A DNA stretch of 27,854 nt from an uncultured Lachnospiraceae bacterium (GTDB taxonomy: Bacteria; Bacillota; Clostridia; Lachnospirales; Lachnospiraceae): NCBI GenBank assembly GCA_937965795.1, contig CALCMD010000009.1, positions 1-27,854 on the forward strand. Reading direction: 5' to 3'. Of this stretch, positions 8,203-16,147 are shown piece after piece. Both the position numbers and the translations under genes were made by a program. The notes under the pieces were generated by a model. It made no database searches. It saw only the letters and a list, made by a program, of their open reading frames with translations, and had not been told where the DNA came from. Every line of letters starts with the position of its first letter. Within the stretch, counting starts at the first letter, position 1.

Positions 8203-9110
8203 TTCACGGAATTATCAATGTATATAAGGAAAAAGGATATACCTCTCATGATGTGGTGGCAAGGCTGCGCAAGATACTGGGGCAGAAAAAGATCGGGCAT
8301 ACCGGTACGCTTGACCCCGACGCGGAGGGTGTGCTTCCTGTCTGTCTGGGAAAGGCGACAAAGGTGTGCGATCTTCTGGCAGACCAGGATAAGACCTATC
8401 AGGCGATTCTGCTTCTTGGACAGAGCACAGATACGCAGGATGTGTCAGGAGAGGTTTTAAAAAGCGCCGAGGTCACATCGTCAATTAAAGAAGTGTATGA
8501 GGCGGTCCAGGCCTTTCAGGGAGAATATGCGCAGGTTCCTCCCATGTATTCTGCGTTAAAGGTGAATGGAAAGAAGCTGTATGAACTTGCAAGAGAGGGA
8601 AAGACGGTGGAACGGAAGGCGAGACAAGTTCACATTCATGAGATTAAAATTCATGAGATCGTTTTGCCCAGGGTTTCTATGACAGTATCCTGTTCAAAAG
8701 GGACATATATCCGGACGCTTTGCCATGATATCGGGGAAAAACTCGGATGTGGAGGATGTATGGAGCAGCTTCTGCGTACGCAGGTGGGGCCTTTTTACAT
8801 AGAGTACAGTCTGAAGCTGGAGGAAATAGAGATTTTACAGGATTTGAATCAGATTTCCGAACATGTGCAGGCGATTGACAGCCTGTTTCAGATGTATCCG
8901 GCTGTTTCTGTGAAACGTGAGCATTTGAAGATGCTTTTAAACGGAAACGCGCTTTACAGCAGACAGGTGGAGAAATACGGGATTCCCGAACGGGAAGGAC
9001 TGGTCCGGATGTACGATACGGATGGAAATTTCCATGCGATCTATGAATATCTGAAAAAAGAAAACAGGTTTCGTCCCGTCAAAATGTTTTATGACGGAAG
9101 CAATGACTGA
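8199..9110 (+). CDS. truB: tRNA pseudouridine(55) synthase TruB
   Basis: A 303-aa enzyme that isomerises U55 in the T-loop of tRNA. The catalytic motif GHTGTLDPDAEGVLPVC (about residues 34-50) carries the nucleophilic Asp. KVNGKKLYELAREG and the SKGTYIRTLCHDIG segment are also family signatures. It starts at GTG within a GTGA overlap with nrnA. The C-terminal part beyond about 235 is consistent with a small PUA-like extension. Neighbours are in canonical order: truB then ribF. Confidence 0.96.
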   Translation: MIHGIINVYKEKGYTSHDVVARLRKILGQKKIGHTGTLDPDAEGVLPVCLGKATKVCDLLADQDKTYQAILLLGQSTDTQDVSGEVLKSAEVTSSIKEVYEAVQAFQGEYAQVPPMYSALKVNGKKLYELAREGKTVERKARQVHIHEIKIHEIVLPRVSMTVSCSKGTYIRTLCHDIGEKLGCGGCMEQLLRTQVGPFYIEYSLKLEEIEILQDLNQISEHVQAIDSLFQMYPAVSVKREHLKMLLNGNALYSRQVEKYGIPEREGLVRMYDTDGNFHAIYEYLKKENRFRPVKMFYDGSND

Positions 9111-9126
9111 GATACAGGAGGAACCG

Positions 9127-9924
9127 ATGGAATATATGCAGGGGCCGGACGGGTTCTATGTGGAAGGTGACACGGCAGTTACAATGGGAAAATTTGACGG
9201 GCTTCACAGAGGGCATCAGAAGCTGATCGAGCGTATCCGGGAGAAGAAAGACCAGGGATGTAAAAGCGTAGTATTCACGTTGAACCATGTGGGAAAAGAA
9301 CATCTGCTGACAACTGTGGAAAGGAAAGAAATGGCAGAAAGGCTGGGAGTGGACTGTTTGATCGACTGTCCTCTGGCGCCAGAGATCAGCCATATGGAGC
9401 CACAGGCTTTTGTGGAAGATATTCTGGTAAAAAAGCTCCATGCAAAATATCTGGCTGTGGGAACCGATTTCCGTTTCGGATATCAGCGGAAAGGCGATTA
9501 CAGACTGTTGCAGGATATGCAGCAGAGATATGGTTTCACGGTGGAAGTGGTGGAAAAGGAAAAGTATCAGGGACGCGACATCAGCAGCACATATGTAAGG
9601 GAAGAGCTGGAAAAAGGAAATATGGAGACGGTCAGAGAACTTTTGGGTTATCCGTTTTTTCTGTCAGGCAGAGTGAGTGATCGGGATAACAAGGGTTCCG
9701 GTGCGATGCTTTCTGTGGAGACGGAAAAGCTGATGCCCGCGAAAGGACTTTACAGTGCCTTGCGCATTGTGAACCACAGCGCGGATGCGGAGCGTGCCAT
9801 CATTCGTGGAAATGACAGGAAGGTTTATCTGGCGGATTTTGACAGGGACTGTGAAGAGGGAAATATCATACAGGTGTGGTTTTTGAAACGGATACGGCCG
9901 GAGAAGGAGTGTTTGGGTGAATAG
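9127..9924 (+). CDS. ribF: RibF-type FAD synthetase with degenerate riboflavin kinase domain
   Basis: A 265-aa protein, shorter than the usual 290-315 aa. The N-terminal FMN adenylyltransferase domain is intact: GKFDGLHRGHQKL near residue 20, VGTDFRFGYQRKGD and the ISSTYVREELEKG motif. The C-terminal riboflavin kinase domain is eroded: where the family has a G-x-PTAN motif, this protein reads NKGSGAMLSVE. No PTF motif is visible, the catalytic Glu region reads VYLADFDRD, and the last helix is missing. I infer that it makes FAD from FMN but probably not FMN from riboflavin. ATG 9127 is chosen because AGGAGG at 9116-9121 fits it; upstream ATGs at 9091 and 9103 lack a site. Confidence 0.85.
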   Translation: MEYMQGPDGFYVEGDTAVTMGKFDGLHRGHQKLIERIREKKDQGCKSVVFTLNHVGKEHLLTTVERKEMAERLGVDCLIDCPLAPEISHMEPQAFVEDILVKKLHAKYLAVGTDFRFGYQRKGDYRLLQDMQQRYGFTVEVVEKEKYQGRDISSTYVREELEKGNMETVRELLGYPFFLSGRVSDRDNKGSGAMLSVETEKLMPAKGLYSALRIVNHSADAERAIIRGNDRKVYLADFDRDCEEGNIIQVWFLKRIRPEKECLGE

Positions 9925-10360
9925 TTTATTTTGGACACTGAGTATTGTACTGATGCTAGCAGGAGGAGCGGCGGTAGGCGCATCGCTTGCAAGCCGTTCT
10001 TATGAAGAGAGAAGGCAGCGATACCGTGGAAAAGCAACTGCCACGGTTGTAGAGATAGAGGCGGATGAACCGGACAGAGAAGGACAAGCCAAAGGGATTC
10101 ATGATTATTATTATGCCGTATTCGCATATTATGCGGCGGGCAGACTGTATAAAAAGCGCTGTTATAAAGGCGGAAATCCATGCCCGTTTGTCTTGAACCA
10201 GAAAATAGAGATACGGTATGACGAGGAGAAACCGGATCATTTCCGGATTTTTGAAAAAAACCAGATCAACTATCTTTCTATGGGATTGTATTATGGAGGA
10301 ATGGGGATTTGTCTGTTGGGCGGATTTCTGTTTTTGCTGGCAGCTATACGATTCTTTTAG
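9917..10360 (+). CDS. Small two-helix membrane protein (DUF3592-like)
   Basis: A 147-aa protein with hydrophobic segments at about residues 3-25 and 120-145 and a soluble middle domain (VVEIEADEPD ... YYAVFAYYAAGRLYKKR ... LNQKIEIRYDEEKPDHFRI). The pattern of variable-length beta strands followed by an RYDEEKP-like turn resembles DUF3592 proteins. The start is GTG 9917, overlapping the ribF stop, with AAGGAG at 9904-9909. I do not know a function. It ends 7 bp before the rpsO promoter and is the last gene of the upstream transcription unit. Confidence 0.7.
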   Translation: MNSLFWTLSIVLMLAGGAAVGASLASRSYEERRQRYRGKATATVVEIEADEPDREGQAKGIHDYYYAVFAYYAAGRLYKKRCYKGGNPCPFVLNQKIEIRYDEEKPDHFRIFEKNQINYLSMGLYYGGMGICLLGGFLFLLAAIRFF

Positions 10361-10367
10361 AAAAGAG

Positions 10368-10396
10368 TTGACGGGAATAAATTCTTGTGGTAGACT
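10368..10396 (+). promoter_or_regulatory. Promoter of rpsO
   Basis: -35 TTGACG (10368-10373), 17-bp spacer, -10 TAGACT (10391-10396), giving rpsO an independent start within the superoperon and a leader of about 85 nt. Confidence 0.75.
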
Positions 10397-10414
10397 ATGG
10401 AAGTATGAAATTTA

Positions 10415-10462
10415 GCCGATATTCAGAATTTTGGAGGCTCCGACCGATTCTTAATATCCGGC
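10415..10462 (+). promoter_or_regulatory. Structured rpsO leader, possible S15 autoregulatory site
   Basis: GCCGATATT (10415-10423) pairs with AATATC-C-GGC (10453-10462, one bulged C), and inside it AGAAT (10425-10429) pairs with ATTCT (10447-10451). This stacked stem sits 13 nt before the ribosome binding site. S15 represses its own mRNA in several bacteria through leader structures; assigning that role here is inference. Confidence 0.5.
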
Positions 10463-10488
10463 GGTTTAAAAGTATAGGAGGAAATAAC

Positions 10489-10755
10489 ATGATTTCAAAG
10501 GAAAAGAAAACAGCAATTATCGAAGCGTATGGAAGAACACCAGGGGACACAGGTTCACCGGAAGTTCAGATTGCCATTCTGACAGCCAGAATTAAAGAGC
10601 TGACAGAGCATTTGAAAGACCATCCGAAGGATCATCATTCAAGAAGAGGTATGTTGAAGATGGTAGGTCAGAGAAGAGGGCTTCTGGCATACTTAAAGAA
10701 AACTGATCTGGAAGGATACCGTGCTTTAATTGCAAAATTAGGAATCAGAAAATAA
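10489..10755 (+). CDS. rpsO: 30S ribosomal protein S15
   Basis: An 88-aa primary 16S rRNA-binding protein of the 30S platform. The signature GRTPGDTGSPEVQIAILTARI lies at about residues 14-34, followed by HPKDHHSRRGMLKMVGQRRGLLAYL. The ATG at 10489 follows TAGGAGG and gives the exact family length. The frame stays open upstream to 10387, but that stretch covers the leader and is not coding. pnp lies directly downstream, as is common. Confidence 0.98.
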   Translation: MISKEKKTAIIEAYGRTPGDTGSPEVQIAILTARIKELTEHLKDHPKDHHSRRGMLKMVGQRRGLLAYLKKTDLEGYRALIAKLGIRK

Positions 10756-10767
10756 TTGGTCAGAGAG

Positions 10768-10795
10768 GGGACGGGAGAAATTCCGTCCCGTTTTT
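10768..10795 (+). terminator. Intrinsic terminator between rpsO and pnp
   Basis: GGGACGG (10768-10774) pairs with CCGTCCC (10783-10789) around an 8-nt loop, followed by GTTTTT. pnp starts 20 bp later with no obvious promoter between, so pnp is probably expressed by partial read-through. Confidence 0.8.
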
Positions 10796-10815
10796 ACTAT
10801 CAAAAGGAGAAGAGT

Positions 10816-12900
10816 ATGTATAAAAGTTTTTCAATGGAACTTGCCGGAAGAACTCTTACCGTGGATGTGGGGAGAGTGGCAAAACAGGCAAACGGTGCAG
10901 TTTTGATGCACTATGGAGACACGACAGTACTGTCGACCGCAACGGCTTCCGAGAAGCCGAGGGAAGGAATTGATTTCTTTCCGCTGAGTGTGGAATACAA
11001 TGAAAGGTTATATTCCGTAGGTAAAATTCCGGGAGGGTTTAACAAGCGTGAAGGAAAAGCATCTGAAAATGCGGTTCTGACCTGCCGCGTCATTGACCGT
11101 CCGATGCGTCCGCTGTTCCCGAAGGATTATAGAAATGACGTTACTTTGGAAAATCTTGTTTTATCTGTGGAGCAGGATTGCAGCCCGGAACTGACAGCGA
11201 TGCTGGGTTCTGCAATCGCGGCTACGATTTCAGATATTCCGTTTGACGGGCCATGCGCGACCACGCAGGTAGGCCTGGTGGATGGGAAATTTGTATTTAA
11301 TCCTACCGCAGCGCAGAAAGAGATTTCGGATTTACAGCTTACCGTGGCGTCTACCAGGGATAAAGTTATCATGATTGAGGCAGGGGCAAATGAGGTTCCG
11401 GAAGCGCAGATGATTGACGCCATCTTTGCGGCGCATGAAGTAAATCAGGAAATTATCAAATTTATTGATACGATCGTAGCAGAATGCGGAAAAGAAAAAC
11501 ATGGTTATATCAGCTTTGCCGTACCGGAAGAGCTGTTTGCCGCCATCAAAGAGATCGTTCCGCCGGAAGAGATGGAAGTGGCGGTCTTTACAGATGACAA
11601 GCAGACGAGAGAGGCAAATATCCGCGCCATCACGGACAAGCTGGAGGAGGCATTTGCGGAGAAAGAAGATTGGCTGTCTTTCCTGGGAGAAGCCGTATAT
11701 CAGTATCAGAAAAAAACTGTGCGTAAAATGATTCTGAAAGATCATAAACGTCCGGACGGCAGGGAAATCACACAGATTCGTCCGCTCGCAGCAGAGGTAG
11801 ACCTGATACCGAGAGTACATGGTTCCGCTATGTTTACCCGTGGCCAGACCCAGATTTGTACGATTACGACATTGGCGCCGCTTTCCGAAGCACAAAGACT
11901 GGACGGGCTGGACGAGGCGGAGACCAGCAAGCGTTATATGCACCATTACAATTTCCCAAGCTACTCGGTAGGAGAGACAAGACCATCGAGAGGGCCGGGA
12001 CGCCGTGAGATTGGTCATGGCGCATTAGCTGAGAGAGCGCTGGTTCCGGTACTGCCGGATGAAGAGACGTTCCCATATGCGATCCGAACGGTATCCGAGA
12101 CCTTTGAATCAAATGGTTCCACCTCACAGGCAAGTATCTGTGCGTCTACCATGTCCCTTATGGCAGCCGGTGTGCCGATCAAGCGTCCGGTAGCAGGGAT
12201 TTCCTGCGGTCTGGTGACAGGCGAGACAGACGAGGATTATCTGGTACTTACCGATATTCAGGGTCTTGAAGATTTCTTTGGCGATATGGACTTTAAGGTG
12301 GCAGGCACGGATAATGGTATCACAGCGATCCAGATGGATATTAAGATTCATGGACTGACGCGGGCGATTATTGAAGAAGCCATCGCCAGAACGAAGGAAG
12401 CGCGTACTTTCATTTTACACGGCGTTATGGAAAATGCGATTTCCCAGCCGAGACCGGAAGTGGGTCCGTATGCGCCGAAGATCATTCAGATTCAGATCGA
12501 CCCTCAGAAGATTGGCGACGTGGTGGGGCAGAGAGGAAAGACCATCAATGCAATCATTGAGCAGACAGGCGTGAAGATCGATATTACGGATGATGGAGCA
12601 GTATCTATCTGCGGCACAGAGCAGGCAGCCATGAATAAAGCGCTCGATATGATCCGTATCATTACAACGGATTTCGAGGCAGGACAGGTATTTGTCGGTA
12701 AAGTAGTCAGCATTAAGGAGTTTGGCGCCTTCCTGGAGTTCGCACCAGGAAAAGAGGGAATGGTACACATCTCCAAAATTTCAAAAGAGCGGATTAACCG
12801 TGTGGAGGATGTACTGACTCTGGGCGATAAAGTGAAGGTCGTTTGTCTCGGAAAGGACAAGATGGGACGCATCAGTTTCAGTATGAAGGATGTAAAATAA
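10816..12900 (+). CDS. pnp: Polyribonucleotide nucleotidyltransferase (PNPase)
   Basis: A 694-aa phosphorolytic 3'-5' exoribonuclease, trimeric in other bacteria. Domains in order: RNase PH-like 1 (about 1-220, FNKREGKASE and RVIDRPMRPLF), helical linker (about 235-310), RNase PH-like 2 (about 315-545, with RPDGRE, FTRGQTQ, YNFPSYSVGE and GDMDFKVAGT), KH domain (about 555-615, GQRGKTIN as the GxxG loop) and S1 domain (about 620-690, GKVVSIKEFGAFLEF). The start at 10816 has AAAAGGAG upstream; the open frame to 10756 crosses the terminator and is rejected. Confidence 0.98.
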   Translation: MYKSFSMELAGRTLTVDVGRVAKQANGAVLMHYGDTTVLSTATASEKPREGIDFFPLSVEYNERLYSVGKIPGGFNKREGKASENAVLTCRVIDRPMRPLFPKDYRNDVTLENLVLSVEQDCSPELTAMLGSAIAATISDIPFDGPCATTQVGLVDGKFVFNPTAAQKEISDLQLTVASTRDKVIMIEAGANEVPEAQMIDAIFAAHEVNQEIIKFIDTIVAECGKEKHGYISFAVPEELFAAIKEIVPPEEMEVAVFTDDKQTREANIRAITDKLEEAFAEKEDWLSFLGEAVYQYQKKTVRKMILKDHKRPDGREITQIRPLAAEVDLIPRVHGSAMFTRGQTQICTITTLAPLSEAQRLDGLDEAETSKRYMHHYNFPSYSVGETRPSRGPGRREIGHGALAERALVPVLPDEETFPYAIRTVSETFESNGSTSQASICASTMSLMAAGVPIKRPVAGISCGLVTGETDEDYLVLTDIQGLEDFFGDMDFKVAGTDNGITAIQMDIKIHGLTRAIIEEAIARTKEARTFILHGVMENAISQPRPEVGPYAPKIIQIQIDPQKIGDVVGQRGKTINAIIEQTGVKIDITDDGAVSICGTEQAAMNKALDMIRIITTDFEAGQVFVGKVVSIKEFGAFLEFAPGKEGMVHISKISKERINRVEDVLTLGDKVKVVCLGKDKMGRISFSMKDVK

Positions 12901-12911
12901 TAAAATTACTC

Positions 12912-12940
12912 TTGACAATTCTGTTGAAAAGTACTAGACT
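12912..12940 (+). promoter_or_regulatory. Promoter of the T-box/ABC transporter operon
   Basis: Consensus -35 TTGACA (12912-12917), 17-bp spacer, -10 TAGACT (12935-12940), beginning only 12 bp after the pnp stop. The predicted start is near 12947. Confidence 0.8.
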
Positions 12941-12944
12941 GATA

Positions 12945-13216
12945 CAGAATAGAAAAACCGATGAGAAAGAGTAGTAGGTGAAGCGTGAAGTTACAGAGAG
13001 CTGCCGTTGGTGGAAGGCAGTACGGAGCGGTTTACTGAATGGACTTTCGAGGGCAGCCCGAAATCAGAGGAGAGTAGGCGTTGTCGGGAACCGAACCCGT
13101 TATCAATCAGGAGTGTATGAAAGTACATGCGAAAGTGGACGTTACGTCAAATTGAGTGGTACCGCGGATAATGTGAATCATAGCCGTCTCAAGCAGAAAT
13201 GCTTGAGGCGGCTTAA
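12945..13216 (+). promoter_or_regulatory. Tryptophan-specific T-box riboswitch leader
   Basis: This fills the 339-bp gap between pnp and the transporter. The T-box sequence GAGTGGTACCGCGG is at 13154-13167. Stem I material runs from about 12960, with AGTAG on the 5' side of the specifier loop. The specifier loop reads GAA-TGG-AC with TGG at 13040-13042, the codon for Trp. The terminator is a 13-bp stem, GCCGTCTCAAGCA (13183-13195) with TGCTTGAGGCGGC (13200-13212), GAAA loop, then TTAAATATTTT. In such leaders uncharged tRNA stabilises the antiterminator and turns the operon on; here low charging of tRNA-Trp should induce the importer. Specificity is read from the codon and not tested. Confidence 0.9.
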
Positions 13217-13239
13217 ATATTTTAAGGAGGAATTTTATC

Positions 13240-14274
13240 ATGAAAAAGAAAGTATTGGCAGTATTATTGACAGCAGCGATGGCATCATCCATTCTGGCAG
13301 GATGCGGAAGCAAAGAAGCGGAGACGGCGGCACAGACAGAAAGCGCCGCAGCGGGAGTTTCCTATACCATAGGAATTTCCCAGTTTGCAGAGCATGGTTC
13401 CCTGGACAATTGTAAAGAGGGTTTTCTCGAAGGTCTGGAAGAAGCGGGAATCAAAGAAGGAGAAAATCTGACCATTGTTTTTGAAAACGCGCAGACGGAC
13501 ACAGGAACAGCCAGCACGATTGCGGACAGCTTTGTGTCGAAAAAGGTGGATCTGATCTGTGCAATTGCCACGCCAAGCGCTATGAGCGCATACAACAGTT
13601 GTATGGATACGGATATTCCGGTCATTTATACGGCGGTTTCTGATCCGATAGGCGCAGGTCTGGCGAAGGAGGACGGCTCCAGTGTAGGGAATATTACAGG
13701 TACGGCGGATTCTCTGCCGGTCAAAGAACAGCTTGAAATGATCCGCGCGCTGATGCCGGATGCAAAAAAGATCGGTATCCTGTATACAACAAGCGAAGCA
13801 AATTCTGTCAGTACAATTAAAACTTATAAGGAGCTGGCAGGTGAGATGGGATTTGAAATCGTAGATACCGGAATCAACACCATTGCGGATGTGGAAATGG
13901 CGGCGAAGGACATGGTGACAAAGGTTGACTGCATCACGAATCTGACGGATAATACCGTGGTATCGGCGCTTCAGACCGTTCTGGCGGCAGCAAATGATCA
14001 GGGCATCCCGGTATTCGGTTCTGAAATCGAACAGGTAAAGAATGGATGTCTGGCTTCTATGGGAATTGACTATATCGAACTTGGAAAGCAGACAGGCGCA
14101 ATGGCGGCAAAGGTGTTAAAAGGAGAGGCGGCAGCATCTGATATCAACTTTGAGACATGTGCGGGAGCAAATCTTTATGTGAATACAGCGGCAGCCGAAA
14201 AGTTAAACTTTGAGCTGGACCAGGATTACGTGAAAGACGCAGTTGAGACATTTGATGAAATTGTAGTGGAATAA
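13240..14274 (+). CDS. ABC transporter substrate-binding lipoprotein, TrpX-type (COG2984)
   Basis: A 344-aa exported lipoprotein. The signal peptide MKKKVLAVLLTAAMASSI ends in the lipobox LAGC, with the lipid-carrying Cys at residue 22, followed by a short Glu/Ala/Thr-rich tether. The mature part reads as the two-lobed periplasmic-binding fold of the COG2984 family: YTIGISQFAEHGSLDNCKEGF, VDLICAIATPSAMSAYN, IPVIYTAVSDPIGAGL, KKIGILYTTSEANSV and GIPVFGSEIEQVKNGCLASMGIDY are characteristic. It captures the substrate for the permease and ATPase that follow. The Trp T-box upstream indicates tryptophan as the ligand; other members are annotated for tryptophan/tyrosine or as unknown. AAGGAGG precedes the ATG. 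Confidence 0.9.
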   Translation: MKKKVLAVLLTAAMASSILAGCGSKEAETAAQTESAAAGVSYTIGISQFAEHGSLDNCKEGFLEGLEEAGIKEGENLTIVFENAQTDTGTASTIADSFVSKKVDLICAIATPSAMSAYNSCMDTDIPVIYTAVSDPIGAGLAKEDGSSVGNITGTADSLPVKEQLEMIRALMPDAKKIGILYTTSEANSVSTIKTYKELAGEMGFEIVDTGINTIADVEMAAKDMVTKVDCITNLTDNTVVSALQTVLAAANDQGIPVFGSEIEQVKNGCLASMGIDYIELGKQTGAMAAKVLKGEAAASDINFETCAGANLYVNTAAAEKLNFELDQDYVKDAVETFDEIVVE

Positions 14275-14286
14275 TCGGAGGAAATC

Positions 14287-15171
14287 ATGGTTTTAATACA
14301 GAGCGTTCTGGAACAGGGGATGATTTATGCGATCATGGCGCTGGGGGTCTACATTACTTACAAAATACTGGATTTCCCGGATTTGACCGTAGATGGAAGC
14401 TTTCCGTTGGGGGCGGCGATTACGGCAGTTATGATCAGCAGGGACGTGAATCCTTTGCTGACGCTGCCAGTCTGTTTCCTGGCGGGGGCATTTGTAGGGA
14501 CATTAACCGGATTGATTCACGTAAAACTAAAAGTGAGAGACCTGTTGTCGGGAATTATTATGATGACGGCGCTTTATACGGTTAACTTGAGAATCGCAGG
14601 GAGAGCCAACCTTCCGATCTATAATAAGACGACCATTTTTGACAATTCGCTGGTCAATGATGTTTTGAAAGGAGGACTCGCTTCGTTCAAAACGATTCTC
14701 ATTGTGTTAGTGATTACACTGATCAGTAAGTATCTTCTGGATTGGTATTTAAGAACAAAGTCCGGAATGCTTCTGCGGGCGGTAGGAGATAATGATAAAA
14801 TCATCACTTCTCTGAGTGTGGACAAAGGACGGATAAAAATCGTTGGACTGGCGGTCGCCAATGGTCTGGTGACGCTTAGCGGGGGCGTTTTTGCCCAGCA
14901 GCAGCGCTATTTCGATGTTTCTATGGGAACTGGTACAGTTGTCATCGGGCTTGCGAGTGTGATTATTGGAACCAGCCTTTTTAAGAAAATTACGATTCTC
15001 AGAGTGACTTCCAGTGTTGTCATCGGTTCGATTCTCTATAAAGGATGCGTGGCGATTGCTATCAGCCTGGGCTTTGAATCCACGGACCTGAAAATGATTA
15101 CGGCAGTTTTGTTCCTGATGATTCTGGTTCTTGGAATGGAACGGAAAAGGAAGGTAAAGGTCGATGCTTGA
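14287..15171 (+). CDS. ABC transporter permease, TrpY-type
   Basis: A 294-aa integral membrane protein with about eight hydrophobic segments, of the branched-chain/sugar-type permease superfamily. Recognisable pieces are GVYITYKILDFPDLTVDGSFPLGAA near the N-terminus, VRDLLSGIIMMTALYTVNLRI, and the loop LRAVGDNDKIITSLSVDKGRIKI, which should contact the ATPase. It begins 12 bp after the binding protein gene with GGAGG and overlaps the ATPase by 8 bp. It forms the membrane channel of the predicted tryptophan importer. Confidence 0.92.
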   Translation: MVLIQSVLEQGMIYAIMALGVYITYKILDFPDLTVDGSFPLGAAITAVMISRDVNPLLTLPVCFLAGAFVGTLTGLIHVKLKVRDLLSGIIMMTALYTVNLRIAGRANLPIYNKTTIFDNSLVNDVLKGGLASFKTILIVLVITLISKYLLDWYLRTKSGMLLRAVGDNDKIITSLSVDKGRIKIVGLAVANGLVTLSGGVFAQQQRYFDVSMGTGTVVIGLASVIIGTSLFKKITILRVTSSVVIGSILYKGCVAIAISLGFESTDLKMITAVLFLMILVLGMERKRKVKVDA

Positions 15172-15937
15172 ATTAAAACATATTCATAAATATTACAATC
15201 AGGGAACTGTGAATGAAATGTGCCTGTTTCAGGATTTTAACCTCCGGGTGGAGGATGGAGAGTTTGTCTCTGTTGTGGGAAGCAACGGGTCGGGAAAGAC
15301 TTCTATGCTGAACATTATCTGTGGAAGTATCGGTGTGGATTCCGGACAGATTCTGATGAATGACAAAGATATTACAAAGCAAAAGGAATATAAAAGACTT
15401 TCCAAAATCGGAAGGGTTTTTCAGAATCCGGCGATGGGAACCTGTCCTTCTATGACGATTATGGAAAATATGGCGCTGGCGGCCAATAAAGGGAAACCTT
15501 ACAATCTGGGACGCTGCGTAGATAAAAAGCAAAGGGAAACATATCGCGAGACGCTCTGGCTGCTGAACCTGGGGCTTGAGGATAAGATGGATGTAAAAGT
15601 GGGTTCTCTTTCCGGAGGGCAGCGGCAGGCAATGGCGCTTTTGATGTCCACCATGACACCGATCGAATTTCTGATTCTGGATGAACATACGGCGGCGCTT
15701 GATCCAAAGACGGCGGAAATTAATATGAAGCTTACTGATCAGATCGTAAAGCAGAAAAATCTGACTTCGATCATGGTCACGCATAATCTTCGTTATGCAC
15801 TGGAATATGGAAACCGTATTCTGATGATGCACCAGGGAAAGGTGATACTGGATAAGAAGGGAAAAGAAAAGGAAGCATTGAAGGTAGACGAGGTACTGGA
15901 GCTCTTCAATGAAATCAGTATTGAGTGCGGAAATTAA
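15164..15937 (+). CDS. ABC transporter ATP-binding protein, TrpZ-type
   Basis: A 257-aa ATPase subunit. Walker A GSNGSGKTS lies at about residues 39-47, the Q-loop in GRVFQNPAMGTCPSMT, the signature LSGGQRQAM at about 148-156, Walker B LILDEHTAALD just after, and the switch His in VTHNLRYAL. The Walker B sequence DEHTAALDP is typical of this COG1101-like branch. The gene overlaps the permease by 8 bp and completes the three-gene importer controlled by the Trp T-box. Confidence 0.94.
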   Translation: MLELKHIHKYYNQGTVNEMCLFQDFNLRVEDGEFVSVVGSNGSGKTSMLNIICGSIGVDSGQILMNDKDITKQKEYKRLSKIGRVFQNPAMGTCPSMTIMENMALAANKGKPYNLGRCVDKKQRETYRETLWLLNLGLEDKMDVKVGSLSGGQRQAMALLMSTMTPIEFLILDEHTAALDPKTAEINMKLTDQIVKQKNLTSIMVTHNLRYALEYGNRILMMHQGKVILDKKGKEKEALKVDEVLELFNEISIECGN

Positions 15938-16147
15938 AATCTGTGTTTTGCGGGCTGTCACAGGATGTTTTCAGCGTAGATTAGCTGTTTTACATTTTGC
16001 GGCAGCCTCTTTTTCCTGTCTTAACGGTTGACGAAAAAAGTGGAAAGTGATAAGATAGTAACCGTGCCACCATATCATGTGCTTTTTAAGAAAAAGGAAT
16101 ACTAAATATGGGAAAATGACGATGTGAAACAGAAAGGATAAACATAG
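15938..16147. other. Intergenic region between ATPase gene and nrdG
   Basis: No gene is seen in these 210 bases. A weak branched terminator-like structure is possible: GGCTG (15953-15957) could pair with CAGCC (16003-16007), with an internal CAGC/GCTG hairpin, followed by TCTTTTT. The nrdG promoter occupies the right part. Confidence 0.4.
16028..16056 (+). promoter_or_regulatory. Promoter of nrdG
   Basis: -35 TTGACG (16028-16033), 17-bp spacer, -10 TAAGAT (16051-16056). The leader is about 85 nt; no NrdR-like box pair is evident. Confidence 0.65.

Noticed and set aside
10387..10488. N-terminal extension of rpsO
   Set aside because: It would be longer than any S15, begins inside the promoter region and covers the structured leader.
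12978..13415. 145-codon plus-strand frame across the T-box leader
   Set aside because: The frame crosses the T-box and terminator and enters the lipoprotein gene in another frame; the RNA structure explains the conservation.
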